Notes: generated by a model from the sequence alone, not told the origin. DNA of 64,000 nt from Flavobacterium defluvii (GCF_900129555.1 NZ_FQWC01000001.1:868001-932000), one strand, 5' to 3'; positions 42,838 to 53,274 are shown, counted from the first letter of the stretch. Made by a program: numbers and translations.

Positions 42838-44346
42838 TTAAAGTCCGTGCTGAAACAAATGATAATATGCTTCGTTGGCATTGATTCTATCTTTAAACTC
42901 TCTTACAGTAGTTTTTTCATCAATAACCAATAATTCGATTCCCGCGATATCAGCGAAATCTTCCATGTATTCTGTTGTCAATGACTGGCTATAAACCGTA
43001 TGGTGTGCTCCTCCAGCTAAAATCCAGGCTGTTGCTGCAACTTCTAAATTTGGTTTACAATCCCAAAGAACACGTGCAACTGGAAGTTTTGGCAATTCTG
43101 CCATTGGTTTTACTGCTTCAACTTCGTTTACAATTAAACGGAAACGAGTTCCCATATCAACCAAAGAAACATTGATTGCATCTCCCGCAGGCGAATTAAA
43201 TACCAAACGAGCAGGGTCTTCTTTTCCTCCGATTCCTAATGGATGCACTTCGCAAGAAGGTTTTCCGTCAGCGATTGATGGACAGATTTCTAACATGTGA
43301 GATCCTAGAACATACGATTTTTGTGGCGTGAAATGGTACGTGTAATCTTCCATGAAAGAAGTTCCACCTTCTAAACCAATATTCATTACTTTTAAAGCTC
43401 TTACCATCGCAGCCGTTTTCCAGTCTCCTTCTCCACCAAAACCATAACCATCGGCCATTAATCTTTGTGTTGCAATTCCTGGCAATTGTTTCCAAACTCC
43501 AAGGTTTTCAAATGTATCTGTAAAAGCGCCGAAACCTCCTTCTTCAAGGAAAGCTCTTAATCCCAATTCAATTTTTGCCGCTTCCGCTAAAGAACTTCTT
43601 TGTGCTCCGCCTTCTTTTAAAGAATCAGTTAAGTTGTATGATTGCTCATAAACGGCTAATAAATCGTTTAGTTCTTTATCTGTTACTTTTTCAATATGCT
43701 TTGTCACATCTGAAGAATCATATCCGTTTACTGAAACTCCAAAACGAATTTGAGCTTCTACTTTATCACCTTCTGTAACGGCAACTTCACGCATATTGTC
43801 TCCAATACGGGCTACTTTTAGGTTTTGAAGTTCATCCCATCCTAAAGCAACTCTTGACCAAATTCCTAATTTTTTCTGAACTCTTTCGTCTTCCCAGTGA
43901 CCTACAACTACTTTACGTTTTTTACGTAAACGAGACATGATGAAGCCGAATTCACGATCTCCGTGTGCCGATTGATTTAAGTTCATGAAATCCATGTCGA
44001 TTGATCCCCACGGAATTTCAGCGTTATATTGTGTATGCAAATGACATAATGGTTTTTTAAGGATATTTAATCCGCCAATCCACATTTTTGCTGGAGAAAA
44101 AGTATGCATCCATGCAATAATTCCGATACAGTTTTTAGCTGAGTTTGCAGCCAAACAAACGTCTAAAATCTGCGAAGGCGATTTCACTACATCTTTATAA
44201 ACCACTTTTACCGGAATTGAAGACGAAGCATCCAATCCTTTTGCAATAATCTGTGAATGTTCTGCTACTTTTCTAAGTGTTTCTTCACCGTATAATTCCT
44301 GGCTTCCTACTACAAACCATACTTCTTTTTGAGAAATGTCAATCAT
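42838..44346 (-). CDS. araA: L-arabinose isomerase
   Basis: 502 residues, standard length. It converts L-arabinose to L-ribulose in the cytoplasm. Segments typical of the family are [15 protein letters not shown] at the start, [33 protein letters not shown] with a metal-binding glutamate region, FMEDYTYHF, and [10 protein letters not shown]. It follows araB and araD and precedes the mutarotase gene; the whole run is probably one leftward transcript. Confidence 0.97.
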   Translation of the reverse strand: MIDISQKEVWFVVGSQELYGEETLRKVAEHSQIIAKGLDASSSIPVKVVYKDVVKSPSQILDVCLAANSAKNCIGIIAWMHTFSPAKMWIGGLNILKKPLCHLHTQYNAEIPWGSIDMDFMNLNQSAHGDREFGFIMSRLRKKRKVVVGHWEDERVQKKLGIWSRVALGWDELQNLKVARIGDNMREVAVTEGDKVEAQIRFGVSVNGYDSSDVTKHIEKVTDKELNDLLAVYEQSYNLTDSLKEGGAQRSSLAEAAKIELGLRAFLEEGGFGAFTDTFENLGVWKQLPGIATQRLMADGYGFGGEGDWKTAAMVRALKVMNIGLEGGTSFMEDYTYHFTPQKSYVLGSHMLEICPSIADGKPSCEVHPLGIGGKEDPARLVFNSPAGDAINVSLVDMGTRFRLIVNEVEAVKPMAELPKLPVARVLWDCKPNLEVAATAWILAGGAHHTVYSQSLTTEYMEDFADIAGIELLVIDEKTTVREFKDRINANEAYYHLFQHGL

Positions 44347-44355
44347 TTTGTTATT

Positions 44356-44489
44356 TTTTGTTTCAAGTTTCAGGTTTCAAGTTGCTGGAATCTAAAAAAC
44401 TCGAATTGTTATTTATTGTTTTTGTTTTGTTTGTTTGACGTTCCAAGTTTCACGTTTCAACAACTTGAAACCTGAAACTTGAAACAAAA
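44356..44489. repeat. 29-bp perfect inverted repeat between araD and araA
   Basis: Arms at 44356-44384 and 44461-44489 are exact complements, built from the word GTTTCAAGTTTCAGG. A related copy (CAAGTTTCACGTTTCAAC) lies just inside the right arm. The hairpin would stand between araD and araA in the operon mRNA. Confidence 0.8.
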
Positions 44490-44492
44490 TTT

Positions 44493-45194
44493 CTACTGTC
44501 CGTAATACGAATCTTTTCCGTGTTTACGGTTGTAATGTTTCTTTATTAATGAATCTTTTAATCTTGGCGCGTTTGGGTTTATTTGCAAAGTCAGGTAGGC
44601 CATTTCTGCCACAACTTCCAGAACTTTGCTGTTGTAAACCGCTTTTGCTGCATTTTTTCCCCAGGCAAACGGACCGTGATTCCCAATAAGAATCATTTCT
44701 ACTTCTTCGTATGAAAGATTTTTTTCTTTGAAACAATCCAAAATCTGAATTCCGGTATTGTGTTCGTAGTTTCCTTCAATTAAAGAATCTGCCATCGGGG
44801 GCGCACACGGAATATCTGCAGTCAAATGATCGGCATGTGTTGTTCCGAAAATCGGAATATCTTGTTGTGCTTGCGCCCAAGCAACCGAATACGTTGCATG
44901 TGTATGCGCAACGCCTCCAATGTTTGGCCAGTTTTTATATAAATAAGCATGCGTTTTTGTGTCAGATGACGGTCGCAGATTTCCTTCTATAACATTATTG
45001 TCAAAATCGACGATAACAATATCTTCAGGTTTTAAATCTTCGTAAGGAACACCGCTTGGTTTAATGGCAAAAACACCATTTTTTCTATCCACAGCACTTA
45101 CATTTCCAAAAGTGTATACCACCAAATTCAATGCATTTAACTGCATATTGGCTTCGTAACATTCTTGTTTTAAATCTTTATAAAGAGAACTCAT
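44493..45194 (-). CDS. araD: L-ribulose-5-phosphate 4-epimerase
   Basis: 233 residues from the ATG at 45194 (MSSLYKDLKQECYEANMQL); the frame is open 12 codons further. It converts L-ribulose 5-phosphate to D-xylulose 5-phosphate. Metal-binding histidines are in VAHTHATYSVAWAQA and ILIGNHGPFAWGK, and THADHL provides another. The start overlaps the end of araB by 17 bp, so the genes are translationally coupled. Confidence 0.96.
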   Translation of the reverse strand: MSSLYKDLKQECYEANMQLNALNLVVYTFGNVSAVDRKNGVFAIKPSGVPYEDLKPEDIVIVDFDNNVIEGNLRPSSDTKTHAYLYKNWPNIGGVAHTHATYSVAWAQAQQDIPIFGTTHADHLTADIPCAPPMADSLIEGNYEHNTGIQILDCFKEKNLSYEEVEMILIGNHGPFAWGKNAAKAVYNSKVLEVVAEMAYLTLQINPNAPRLKDSLIKKHYNRKHGKDSYYGQ

Positions 45195-46869
45195 GTTGCG
45201 ATATTTTAAGGTTTGGATCTGCAAAAGCACTTAATTGTTCATAAGCAATCAGCAGCTTATTATAAGCCGCTACTTTATCTAATTGAGGGAAATATTCTCC
45301 GTCAAAATCACTTCCTATTTTCTGGCTTGCTTCAATTACGTTTGGATAAATTCCAGCTGCAACCGCTGCATAAATTGCCGCTCCTAAAGCTGGAGTTTGG
45401 TCTGAAGCTGCAATTTTAATTGGCTTGTTTAAAACATTTGCCAAAGCCTGCATGATAAAAGGAGATTTACGGGCAACACCACCAATTCCGATCACGCTGT
45501 CGATTTTTACGCCTTCTTCTTCAAAACGGTCTACAATTTTCTTCGCTCCAAAACAAATTGCGTTTACTAAAGCTTTAAAAATATGTGGTGCTTTTGTTCC
45601 TAGAGAAAGATTTGAAATCGCGCTTTTTACTTCTTGGTTCGCATCTGGAGTTCTTCTTCCATTAATCCAATCCAAAGCAATTGGAAGACTTTCTGAAACC
45701 GGAATTTTCTCTGCTTCTTTCGTTAATTCTACAATTAATTTGTCACTGAATTCTTCTCTTAATTGTTCTTTTTGAGCATCATTTAAAAGAGATGAAGAAC
45801 CTAATAAATGTTCTGTCGGCCACATTAATAATTCTTTGTACCAAGCCAATAAATCGCCAAAAGCAGATTGTCCTGCTTCAAGACCAATAAAGCCTGGAAT
45901 AACTGAACCATCAACTTGTCCGCAGATGCCGCGAACGGTTTTTGTTCCCACTTCATCATACGAACCAACCAGAATATCGCAAGTTGAAGTTCCCATAACA
46001 CCAACTAAAGTATTCTCTTCGATTTTTGCTCCAACAGCTCCAGAATGTGCGTCGAAAGTTCCAACAGCCACGACTGTTTCTGTAGAAAGTCCTAAACGAT
46101 CTGCCCATTCTTTGCTTAAATTTCCGGCAACTAAATCAGATGTATAAGTTTCATCGTATAAGTTTCCACGAAGCTGTGCCAAATATGGATGTAATTTTTC
46201 TAAGAATTCAACGGGCGGTAATCCGTTCCAGTCGGTGTGCCACATTGCTTTGTGTCCGGCTGCGCAACGGCTTCTTTTGAAGGTTTTTAAATCTTTATCT
46301 TCAATTAACAAATACGTCATTAAATCGCAATGCTCCATCCAGGTGTGCGCTGCATTTCGAACGGCTTCGTCTTGTCTTGCAATGTGAAGAATTTTTGCCC
46401 AAAACCATTCAGATGAATAAATTCCTCCAACGTATTTTGTTACGTCTTCTCCGCCCCAGCTTACTGCCAGTTCGTTAATTTCGTTTGCTTCGTTTATAGC
46501 AGTATGATCTTTCCATAACACCATCATTGCATTTGGGTTTTCTTCAAAACCTTTTGTCAATGCTAATGGCGTTCCATCTTTTGTAACCGGCACGGGAGAA
46601 GATCCAGTCGTGTCAATACAAATTCCACGAACCAGTTTTGGGTCAACTTTACTTTCTTTTACAACATTCTGAATTGTAATTTCCAAGCCTTCGATATGAT
46701 CCAAAGGATGCTGGCGAAACTGATTTATAGAAGCGTCACAATATTGTTTGTTTTTCCATCTTTTGTAATGAGAAACATTAGATGCTAACTCCTGCCCATT
46801 TTCAGTATCTATAAGCACCGCACGAACAGAATCTGTTCCGTAGTCTAATCCTATTACATAATTTTTCAT
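45178..46869 (-). CDS. araB: L-ribulokinase
   Basis: 563 residues of the FGGY kinase family. It phosphorylates L-ribulose. The N-terminal phosphate loop is IGLDYGTDSVRAVLID, and the ATP-binding C-terminal part has IGIGGVARKSPFIMQALANVL. DTTGSSPVPV is typical of AraB. It is the first gene of the araBDA-mutarotase run. A promoter-like TATATTTG and a 19-bp operator copy lie directly upstream. Confidence 0.96.
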   Translation of the reverse strand: MKNYVIGLDYGTDSVRAVLIDTENGQELASNVSHYKRWKNKQYCDASINQFRQHPLDHIEGLEITIQNVVKESKVDPKLVRGICIDTTGSSPVPVTKDGTPLALTKGFEENPNAMMVLWKDHTAINEANEINELAVSWGGEDVTKYVGGIYSSEWFWAKILHIARQDEAVRNAAHTWMEHCDLMTYLLIEDKDLKTFKRSRCAAGHKAMWHTDWNGLPPVEFLEKLHPYLAQLRGNLYDETYTSDLVAGNLSKEWADRLGLSTETVVAVGTFDAHSGAVGAKIEENTLVGVMGTSTCDILVGSYDEVGTKTVRGICGQVDGSVIPGFIGLEAGQSAFGDLLAWYKELLMWPTEHLLGSSSLLNDAQKEQLREEFSDKLIVELTKEAEKIPVSESLPIALDWINGRRTPDANQEVKSAISNLSLGTKAPHIFKALVNAICFGAKKIVDRFEEEGVKIDSVIGIGGVARKSPFIMQALANVLNKPIKIAASDQTPALGAAIYAAVAAGIYPNVIEASQKIGSDFDGEYFPQLDKVAAYNKLLIAYEQLSAFADPNLKISQHEFSL

Positions 46870-46892
46870 TCGAAATTTATTTTAAATAATGA

Positions 46893-46935
46893 CAAATATA
46901 ATTATAAATAATTCATAAGTGTGTAAAAAACACTT
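46893..46935 (-). promoter_or_regulatory. araB promoter with overlapping AraR-type operator
   Basis: On the minus strand a full TANNTTTG match, TATATTTG, lies at 46900-46893. The 19-bp operator AAGTGT-N7-ACACTT at 46917-46935 lies where the -33 element would be, so binding there should block RNA polymerase. The leader would be about 16 nt. Confidence 0.7.
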
Positions 46936-47005
46936 AATAAAAATAAGCTGATGAATTTTTACAAATAATGCATAAAAACAAGGGTTTAAGATCAAAACAA
47001 AAAAT

Positions 47006-47024
47006 AAATGTTAGTGTTACATTT
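47006..47024. promoter_or_regulatory. Second AraR-type operator upstream of araB
   Basis: AAATGT-N7-ACATTT, a perfect palindrome in its arms, 89 bp from the first operator start and 13 bp from the GH51 stop codon. Paired sites suggest looping or cooperative binding. Confidence 0.65.
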
Positions 47025-47036
47025 ATTACATTGCGA

Positions 47037-49022
47037 TTATTTCATCTTAATTTTCAAAACGGTAACAGAGTAAGCCGGAAAATCATATTGAACTTTGTTT
47101 CCAGACACTTTAAATTCGCTTTCTTTCGGACTTATTTTGGTTGGATTTTCAAAAGAATTCTCATCATTTATTCCGTCTCCTTTTAAAATTACTGCTGTCC
47201 CTTTTGAATCTAATTTTGCTCCTTTTATATCAATTGAAACATTTTGAGAAGCCGAATTTGTGTTCACAATTTTCAGAATTACTTCTTTTGAATTAACATC
47301 TTTTACTGCAGACGCAAACAAATCATTTTGACCCGTAACTGCTTTTCCGTCTTTTGTAATAGTGATTAAATCTGTTCCTTTATTATTGGAAAATAATTTC
47401 TGAACATAATAATTTGGCGTTCCGTATGATTGTAAATTATTAAACCAAATCATGTCCGGTGTCCATTGCCAGCCTTCAACGTGAGCCAATAAAGGCGCAT
47501 AAGAAGTCAGCTGAACCACCTCAGCATTACGCTCCATTCCTGTCATGAAAGCCGCTTCAGAAAAAGCGCATTCCCAATTGTTTTTGTTTTCTGGGCTTGC
47601 GATGGCAACACTTTGCGCCGCATATTCTCCTGCGAAGATTTTTGGTCCTTTACGATCGTAATTATCGTAGCGAGTTACATTTTTACGAAACCAGGCTGGA
47701 TCTTTGTAATAATGTTCGTCAACAATTTCAGCGTTTAATTTTTTAAGTTCTTTCATGCCATAATCGTAAAAATCGCCATCAGGGAAAGGTCCTGTTCCAG
47801 ACACAATTGTGATGTTTGGATATTTGGCTTTAATGGCTTTTTGAAACACTTTAAAACGCTCGATATAATCTGGTCCCCATTGCTCATTTCCAACTCCAAT
47901 GAATTTTAAGTTGAATGGTTTTGGATGTCCCATATCAGCTCTTACTTTTCCCCAAGCTGTTGTAGCATCGCCATTTGCGAATTCGATTAAATCTAATGCA
48001 TCCTGAACATAAGGATCGATTTGATCCATTGGAACTAGTTCTCCAGTATTGAATTGACATGCCATTCCACAGCTTAAAATTGGAAGTGGAGAAGCGCCAA
48101 TATCTTCTGAAAGCTGGAAATATTCAAAGAATCCTAAACCAAAACTCTGGAAATAATCGGGAGCTGGTCTGTGTGCAAATTCCATATTCCAACGGTTTAC
48201 TGCTGTTTCTCTGTCTTCAACTTTTCCAACTGATTTTTTCCATTGGTAACGCTCTGCCAAAGTCCTTCCTTCCACAATACAACCTCCCGGGAAACGCAAA
48301 AATCCCGGTTTTAAATCGTATAATAATTGTACTAAATCTTTACGAAGTCCATTTTTTCTTCCTGCCCAGGTATCTTCTGGAAATAATGAAATATTGTCTA
48401 AATCAATTACGCCGTTTCCTTCAAAAGTGATTTTTAATTTTGCTTTGGCTTCTGTTGCTGAAGAGGTTAATTGAGCTGAATAATTGGACCAGTCATTTGA
48501 TGTTGGAACAACTGAAGTTTCGCCTAAAACTTTATTGTCTTTATCAATAAACTGAAATATTATTTTCGAAATATTACCTGATATTTTTGAAGCTTTTAAA
48601 GTCAGATTGTACTTCAAATCTTTCTTGATTCCCATTCCTCTGAAACCTTCGTTTATTAACTGATATCCAGAAGCATCATTAATTGTAACGCGACAATAAT
48701 TATGATTTGTCCCTTTTTGAGAATACTGAATCACATTGGCAATTCCGGATTGCTGGTTTAGTTTGTGGCGATCGCTGTTTGGCTCGTTCCATCCCATCAT
48801 TGGAAATAGGAATTCGAATGATCTGTTTTTGATCATTTCGGCATATAAGCCTCCATCTGCAGCAAAATTGATATCTTCAAAAAACACGCCGTACATAGTC
48901 GGTTGAATTTTTGTTACGGTTTTTGCAACATCAACCTGAAGATTATTTTTTTGTGCCGATGTGTAAATGCCATTCAGCAATAAACCGCAAAGGGTAATTT
49001 TTGTAATTAAATTGGACTTCAT
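47037..49022 (-). CDS. Alpha-L-arabinofuranosidase, GH51 family, with N-terminal carbohydrate-binding-like domain
   Basis: 661 residues with a signal peptide ending IYTSAQ. It releases terminal L-arabinose from arabinan or arabinoxylan. Residues about 80-215 look like a carbohydrate-binding beta domain (IFQFIDKDNKVLGETS). The catalytic domain carries GVGNEQWGPDY with acid/base Glu380 and IFAGEYAAQS with nucleophile Glu466. The C-terminal beta domain ends TVLKIKMK. It is on the same strand as araB but separated from it by the operators, so it belongs to the upstream enzyme block. Confidence 0.92.
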   Translation of the reverse strand: MKSNLITKITLCGLLLNGIYTSAQKNNLQVDVAKTVTKIQPTMYGVFFEDINFAADGGLYAEMIKNRSFEFLFPMMGWNEPNSDRHKLNQQSGIANVIQYSQKGTNHNYCRVTINDASGYQLINEGFRGMGIKKDLKYNLTLKASKISGNISKIIFQFIDKDNKVLGETSVVPTSNDWSNYSAQLTSSATEAKAKLKITFEGNGVIDLDNISLFPEDTWAGRKNGLRKDLVQLLYDLKPGFLRFPGGCIVEGRTLAERYQWKKSVGKVEDRETAVNRWNMEFAHRPAPDYFQSFGLGFFEYFQLSEDIGASPLPILSCGMACQFNTGELVPMDQIDPYVQDALDLIEFANGDATTAWGKVRADMGHPKPFNLKFIGVGNEQWGPDYIERFKVFQKAIKAKYPNITIVSGTGPFPDGDFYDYGMKELKKLNAEIVDEHYYKDPAWFRKNVTRYDNYDRKGPKIFAGEYAAQSVAIASPENKNNWECAFSEAAFMTGMERNAEVVQLTSYAPLLAHVEGWQWTPDMIWFNNLQSYGTPNYYVQKLFSNNKGTDLITITKDGKAVTGQNDLFASAVKDVNSKEVILKIVNTNSASQNVSIDIKGAKLDSKGTAVILKGDGINDENSFENPTKISPKESEFKVSGNKVQYDFPAYSVTVLKIKMK

Positions 49023-49226
49023 TTTTTATTTTATTTGTGTTTTATGGTACGCGGATGACACTGATTCACTATCGTGAAAGCGCGGATAAAAACGGATTTT
49101 TATTTTTTAAACTTTGACTTATCTTTAACCGGATTGAAATCCGGCCCTACAATATGAATTGTTCCTTCGGAACTTTCTATTCATACATTATCTTGTTTCT
49201 TGCGTCTATTCTCTATGTTCTATAAT
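49023..49226. other. Intergenic repeats between GH51 and GH127 genes
   Basis: No gene. It holds pieces of dispersed repeats: GCGGATGACACTGATTC at 49051, ACGCGGATAAAAACGGAT-like at 49080, CCGGATTGAAATCCGG (small hairpin, 49128-49143), GTTCCTTCGGAAC (49162-49174), and a tandem TCTATTCTCTAT word at 49207-49239 that runs into the next gene's stop region. Confidence 0.5.
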
Positions 49227-51209
49227 CTATTCTCTATAATCTAACCAAACCTTCATTTTTCCAACGCCTCGATTTGACCAAGAATAATATGGAATTGCTT
49301 TGAATTTTTCATTCTCGATCACATTTACGCCTTGCAATAAATTGGCTTCCTTTTTTACCTTGAAAGTATCTCCAGATACTACATTTATTTTGTCAAAATT
49401 GTTTTTGTTATCGATTTCTTCTACGGCATAAACAATCGGACCGTATTCTAAAGAAACTTTATTTTTATTGGTTTCTACTTTTGAATTGGTTTCTACTTCC
49501 TGAACTTCCATCGGGAAATTAAGATTGATTTTGTCTCCTTTTTTCCAGTTTCTTGAAATGATGTAATATCCATTTTCAGGTTGAATTGCTAATGTTTCTC
49601 CATTCAAACTAATACTTGTTTTTTGAGTTGAAGCTTTTTTATAAGAATATAAATCTCCCGGCAAAACTTCATTTCTTGCCCAGCCCGGAACTCGAAGTTT
49701 GATTGTGAACTGGCTTTCTTTTTTGGGATTTACAGAAATGGCAATTTTTCCGTTCCAGGGATAAGAGGTTTGCTGCGAAATCTGTAAATCGGTTTTGTTT
49801 AAAGTGAATGAAGCATTGTTTGAAGCATACAAATTCACATATAGAACATCTTTTGATTTCGAATAAATAAGTCCCGGAATCGACGGAATAAATCGGATTA
49901 AATTGGTCGGGCAGCAAGAACAATCAAACCAAGCCTGACGCGTGCAAGAACCTCTGTTTGATTTAAAAACGCCATCAGCTTCTAAGGCATTTGGGTAGAA
50001 AAATTCTTTTCCGTCAAGCGAAATTCCGGAGATTAATCCGTTGTACATCGTTCTTTCTATCACATCAAAATATTGTGATTTTCCGTATAAATTATGCAGT
50101 CTGTGATTCCAGTATACATCGCCAATTGCTGCGCAGGTTTCGTTATAGGCCGTAAGATTTGGCAATTCATAATTCGCTCCAAAAGCTTCGCCGTCGTGTC
50201 TTGAACCAATTCCGCCTGTGATGTACATTTTTTTGTTGACCATGTTTTCCCATAAATTATTTACGGCATTGGTATAACCTTGGTCTTTTGTCATCGCAGT
50301 GATATCTGTCATTCCCGCGTACATGTAAACGGCTCTAACGGCGTGTCCAACAACTTCATTTTGCTGAATTACCGGAATATGATCTTGTGCATATTCTCCA
50401 TATAATTTATGATTATTTGGGTTTCCGCGATTATCTAAAAAATATTTCGCTAATTTCAAATAATCTTCTTTTCCTGTAATTTGATATAATTTGATTAAAC
50501 CCGTTTCTATAATCTGATGTCCCGGAACGCCTTTTACCTGACCTGGTTTATCGCCAAAAGTTTTTACAAACAGATCGGCATTTTTGATGGCAATGTCCAG
50601 AAAATTTCTTTTTCCTGTGGCCTCATAATGTACTACAGCAGCTTCTATTAAATGTCCTGCATTGTAACATTCGTGGCTTATTTGCAACGATTCCCAACGT
50701 TTACCTTCAATAACCGGAACCCACGGCGCTGGCGGTTTTGCAGGATTTATGGTTCTCCATGTGGTTAAATAACCGTCTTTTTCCTGACCAATTTTTACAA
50801 TAGCAATTAAAGAATCTAATACTTTTTCCAGTTTCGGGTTTGGAGCCGAAATTAAGGTGTTTGATGCGCCTTCGATAATTTTATAAACATCGGTATCGTC
50901 AAAAGGCATCTGCCCTCGAACTTCTCCTGTTTTTTGTTTTCCTGCGATTAAGAAATTTTCGAAACGGCCTTCTTCGTTACATTTTTGAATGGCGTAAGCA
51001 ATCGTAACTTCCTGCACTCTTTTTATAATTGGAAGCCAGAATGAATCGGTTAATTTTACATTCTGAATGTTAACAGGTTCTATTTCGTAACCTGCTTTTA
51101 AGGCCGAAGTTTTATTCGATTGCACGACATCATTTTTGGTTTCTTTACAGGAAATCAAAACGAGAAATGCGATTAAAATTGGTATGAATGTGAAAGTATA
51201 TTTTTTCAT
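49227..51209 (-). CDS. Beta-L-arabinofuranosidase, GH127/GH146 type (DUF1680)
   Basis: 660 residues with a lipoprotein signal (LVLISCKET). It would release beta-linked L-arabinofuranose. The cysteine-zinc active site of this family is present: AYNETCAAIG with Glu357 and Cys359, and CSCCPTN with Cys432 and Cys433. The (alpha/alpha)6 barrel covers about 40-450, and a beta domain follows. It is 13 bp from the next GH43 gene on the same strand, so they are co-transcribed. Confidence 0.93.
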   Translation of the reverse strand: MKKYTFTFIPILIAFLVLISCKETKNDVVQSNKTSALKAGYEIEPVNIQNVKLTDSFWLPIIKRVQEVTIAYAIQKCNEEGRFENFLIAGKQKTGEVRGQMPFDDTDVYKIIEGASNTLISAPNPKLEKVLDSLIAIVKIGQEKDGYLTTWRTINPAKPPAPWVPVIEGKRWESLQISHECYNAGHLIEAAVVHYEATGKRNFLDIAIKNADLFVKTFGDKPGQVKGVPGHQIIETGLIKLYQITGKEDYLKLAKYFLDNRGNPNNHKLYGEYAQDHIPVIQQNEVVGHAVRAVYMYAGMTDITAMTKDQGYTNAVNNLWENMVNKKMYITGGIGSRHDGEAFGANYELPNLTAYNETCAAIGDVYWNHRLHNLYGKSQYFDVIERTMYNGLISGISLDGKEFFYPNALEADGVFKSNRGSCTRQAWFDCSCCPTNLIRFIPSIPGLIYSKSKDVLYVNLYASNNASFTLNKTDLQISQQTSYPWNGKIAISVNPKKESQFTIKLRVPGWARNEVLPGDLYSYKKASTQKTSISLNGETLAIQPENGYYIISRNWKKGDKINLNFPMEVQEVETNSKVETNKNKVSLEYGPIVYAVEEIDNKNNFDKINVVSGDTFKVKKEANLLQGVNVIENEKFKAIPYYSWSNRGVGKMKVWLDYRE

Positions 51210-51222
51210 TATTTTGATTATT

Positions 51223-52203
51223 CTATTTTAAAATCGGCCATAAATCTGCGTCCCATTGCATTTCTTTTACTATTAATCTTGGTGTTCCGTTTGACTTCTT
51301 TTCATAAGCATGATAGAAAATATAATCTTTGCCGTCAAATGTATAAGCGCTGTTATGACCTGCACCAAAGTAATTTTCATCGCCCTGAACAACTAAACTT
51401 CCGCCGCCCTGATCGAGTGGTTTTCCGTCTTTATCGACATAAGGGCCTGTTACGGTTTTAGATCTTCCAACGACAACTTTATAAGTACTTTTTTCTCCGC
51501 GACAGCATAAATCCCAAGAAAGAAATTGATAATAATAACCGTTTTTCTTAAAGATAAAAGGAGCTTCGAGTGCGCCGTCTCCGGGATCTGAATCTGGTAA
51601 TTCGAAAGTTCTTTTTCGTTTTGAAATTGTATGCCATTCCTGCGGGTGTGCTATCGATTTTAAATCGGGATTTAGTTTTACCATTTTCAGTCCTTCCCAA
51701 AAAGAACCAAAAGCCAGCCATGGTGTATTATTTTCATCAAAAATCAAATTGGGATCAATCGCATTCCACATATCACGGTTTGGCTGTGACTGAATCACAA
51801 TTCCCTGATCGACCCAATTGTAGTTTTTATCTTTTGAATCTAATGTTATATTGGTCGCAACGCCAATCGCCGAAGTATTTTTGGCGAAAGCCGAAACGGA
51901 ATAATACAGATAATATTTATTATTATGAAATGAAATATCCGGCGCCCAAATATGGTTTTTAAAATCGGCTGCAACGCCATCTGCCCAAACTGGTTTTTCT
52001 GCAAAAACCTGTGGTTCTGGATTCCAGTTTTTTAAATCTTTGGAACTAAAAACACTGATTCCTTTTCCGGTACAAAACAAATAATACGTATCTTTTTGTT
52101 TGATGACAACGGGATCGTGTACTACAATTTCCTGCGCAAAAGAAATTCCACCGATTAGAAAGATTAGAATTGAAATTGCATATTTTATGTTTTTGTAAAC
52201 CAT
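51223..52203 (-). CDS. GH43 arabinanase-type glycosidase, secreted
   Basis: 326 residues from the ATG at 52203; an ATG three codons upstream is equally possible. The signal peptide ends GGISFAQ. Five-bladed propeller GH43 with the three acids: HDPVVIKQKD (nucleophile-side Asp), NAIDPNLIFDE (Asp), and GALEAPFIFKK (Glu). IWAPDISF is the usual second motif. Cys pair SWDLCCRGEKSTYKVVVGRS as in endo-arabinanases. It probably cleaves alpha-1,5-arabinan or its oligomers. Confidence 0.9.
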   Translation of the reverse strand: MVYKNIKYAISILIFLIGGISFAQEIVVHDPVVIKQKDTYYLFCTGKGISVFSSKDLKNWNPEPQVFAEKPVWADGVAADFKNHIWAPDISFHNNKYYLYYSVSAFAKNTSAIGVATNITLDSKDKNYNWVDQGIVIQSQPNRDMWNAIDPNLIFDENNTPWLAFGSFWEGLKMVKLNPDLKSIAHPQEWHTISKRKRTFELPDSDPGDGALEAPFIFKKNGYYYQFLSWDLCCRGEKSTYKVVVGRSKTVTGPYVDKDGKPLDQGGGSLVVQGDENYFGAGHNSAYTFDGKDYIFYHAYEKKSNGTPRLIVKEMQWDADLWPILK

Positions 52204-52301
52204 ATAAGTCATATAAGTAAATTTAAGTTTGGCTTTATCTGAAAACTTTTAGGTCATGTAAGTCCAACTGAATTCATGAACAAACTGAAAACTGCGACTG
52301 T

Positions 52302-52324
52302 CTTCGACTTCGCTCAGACTGACA
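52302..52324. repeat. Single arm of the REP-like repeat
   Basis: CTTCGACTTCGCTCAG followed by ACTGACA, 21-22 of 23 bases like the arms at 20322-20411. It ends 2 bp before the stop codon of the next gene. Confidence 0.75.
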
Positions 52325-52326
52325 AT

Positions 52327-53274
52327 CTATTGTATTCCTTCTGATGTCATAATCACTCTTTTCATTGTTCCGTCTTTGTTATAAAATAATTTATCAACGC
52401 ATACTGATCTTCTAAAACTTCCTCCATCTGGAATTGATGCTCCATTGTGATAAATGAAATACGACTGTCCTTTAAATTCTATTATCGATTGATGATTGGT
52501 GTTGCTGTTTCCGGCGATTTCGTTTAAAATTCCTTTAAATTCCCATGGTCCGTTAATGGATTTGCTCATTGCGTAAGCTATTTTTTCAGGGAATTCATAA
52601 GCGTATGATAAATAATACCAGTTTTTGTGTTTGTGTATCCACGGAGCTTCGGTAAAATTTGGCAGTTTTATGTGATGAATTTCGCCATCTATTTCAGTCA
52701 TATTTTCTTTTAGCTTAGCATAATGACAGGCTGTATTTCCCCAAAACAAATAAGCTTGTCCGTCATCATCAATATAAACTGTCGGGTCGATATCGTCCCA
52801 GCTTATATCGCTAAATTTTGTCATATCGTTTGTTATTAGAGCTTTTCCCAACGCATCTTTAAAAGGCCCAAGCGGATTATCTGCTACAGCAACTCCAACT
52901 GATTTTCCGGGAACAGTTCCGTGTTCGACCGTTACATACCAATAAAATTTTCCTTTTCTTTCGATAACCTGCGAAGCCCAGGCATCGCTTTTTGCCCATT
53001 TAAAATCGGTTACTTTTAGAGGTACCGGATGCGATTCCCAGGTTTTCATATCAGATGAAGAATATACCAGCCATTCATTCATTTTATAAAAGTGAAAATC
53101 ATTTGGCGCTTCGTCATGACCAGCGTATAAATAGACTTTCTCTTTATACACTAATGCTGCAGGATCGCCTGTATATTTATCTTTTATAATTGGATTGTTG
53201 AATTTTGATGCATCAATCTGGCTTATTGCCGTTAAACAATACAAAAGCGAAAGGCTTGTAATTATATTTTTCAT
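52327..53274 (-). CDS. GH43 glycosidase, secreted
   Basis: 315 residues from the ATG at 53274 (MKNIITSLSLLYCLTAISQ, a signal peptide). GH43 acids: KDKYTGDPAALVY, DIDPTVYIDDDG and FTEAPWIHKHKN. WASQVIERKGKFYWYVTVEH is common in exo-acting beta-xylosidase/alpha-L-arabinofuranosidase-type GH43 enzymes, so this one is more likely exo-acting than the other three. It is flanked by inverted repeats on the upstream side. Confidence 0.87.
   Translation of the reverse strand: MKNIITSLSLLYCLTAISQIDASKFNNPIIKDKYTGDPAALVYKEKVYLYAGHDEAPNDFHFYKMNEWLVYSSSDMKTWESHPVPLKVTDFKWAKSDAWASQVIERKGKFYWYVTVEHGTVPGKSVGVAVADNPLGPFKDALGKALITNDMTKFSDISWDDIDPTVYIDDDGQAYLFWGNTACHYAKLKENMTEIDGEIHHIKLPNFTEAPWIHKHKNWYYLSYAYEFPEKIAYAMSKSINGPWEFKGILNEIAGNSNTNHQSIIEFKGQSYFIYHNGASIPDGGSFRRSVCVDKLFYNKDGTMKRVIMTSEGIQ

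Noticed and set aside
45425..46147. Two long open frames antisense to araB
   Set aside because: They mirror a highly conserved gene on the other strand and have no start signals; they are shadows.
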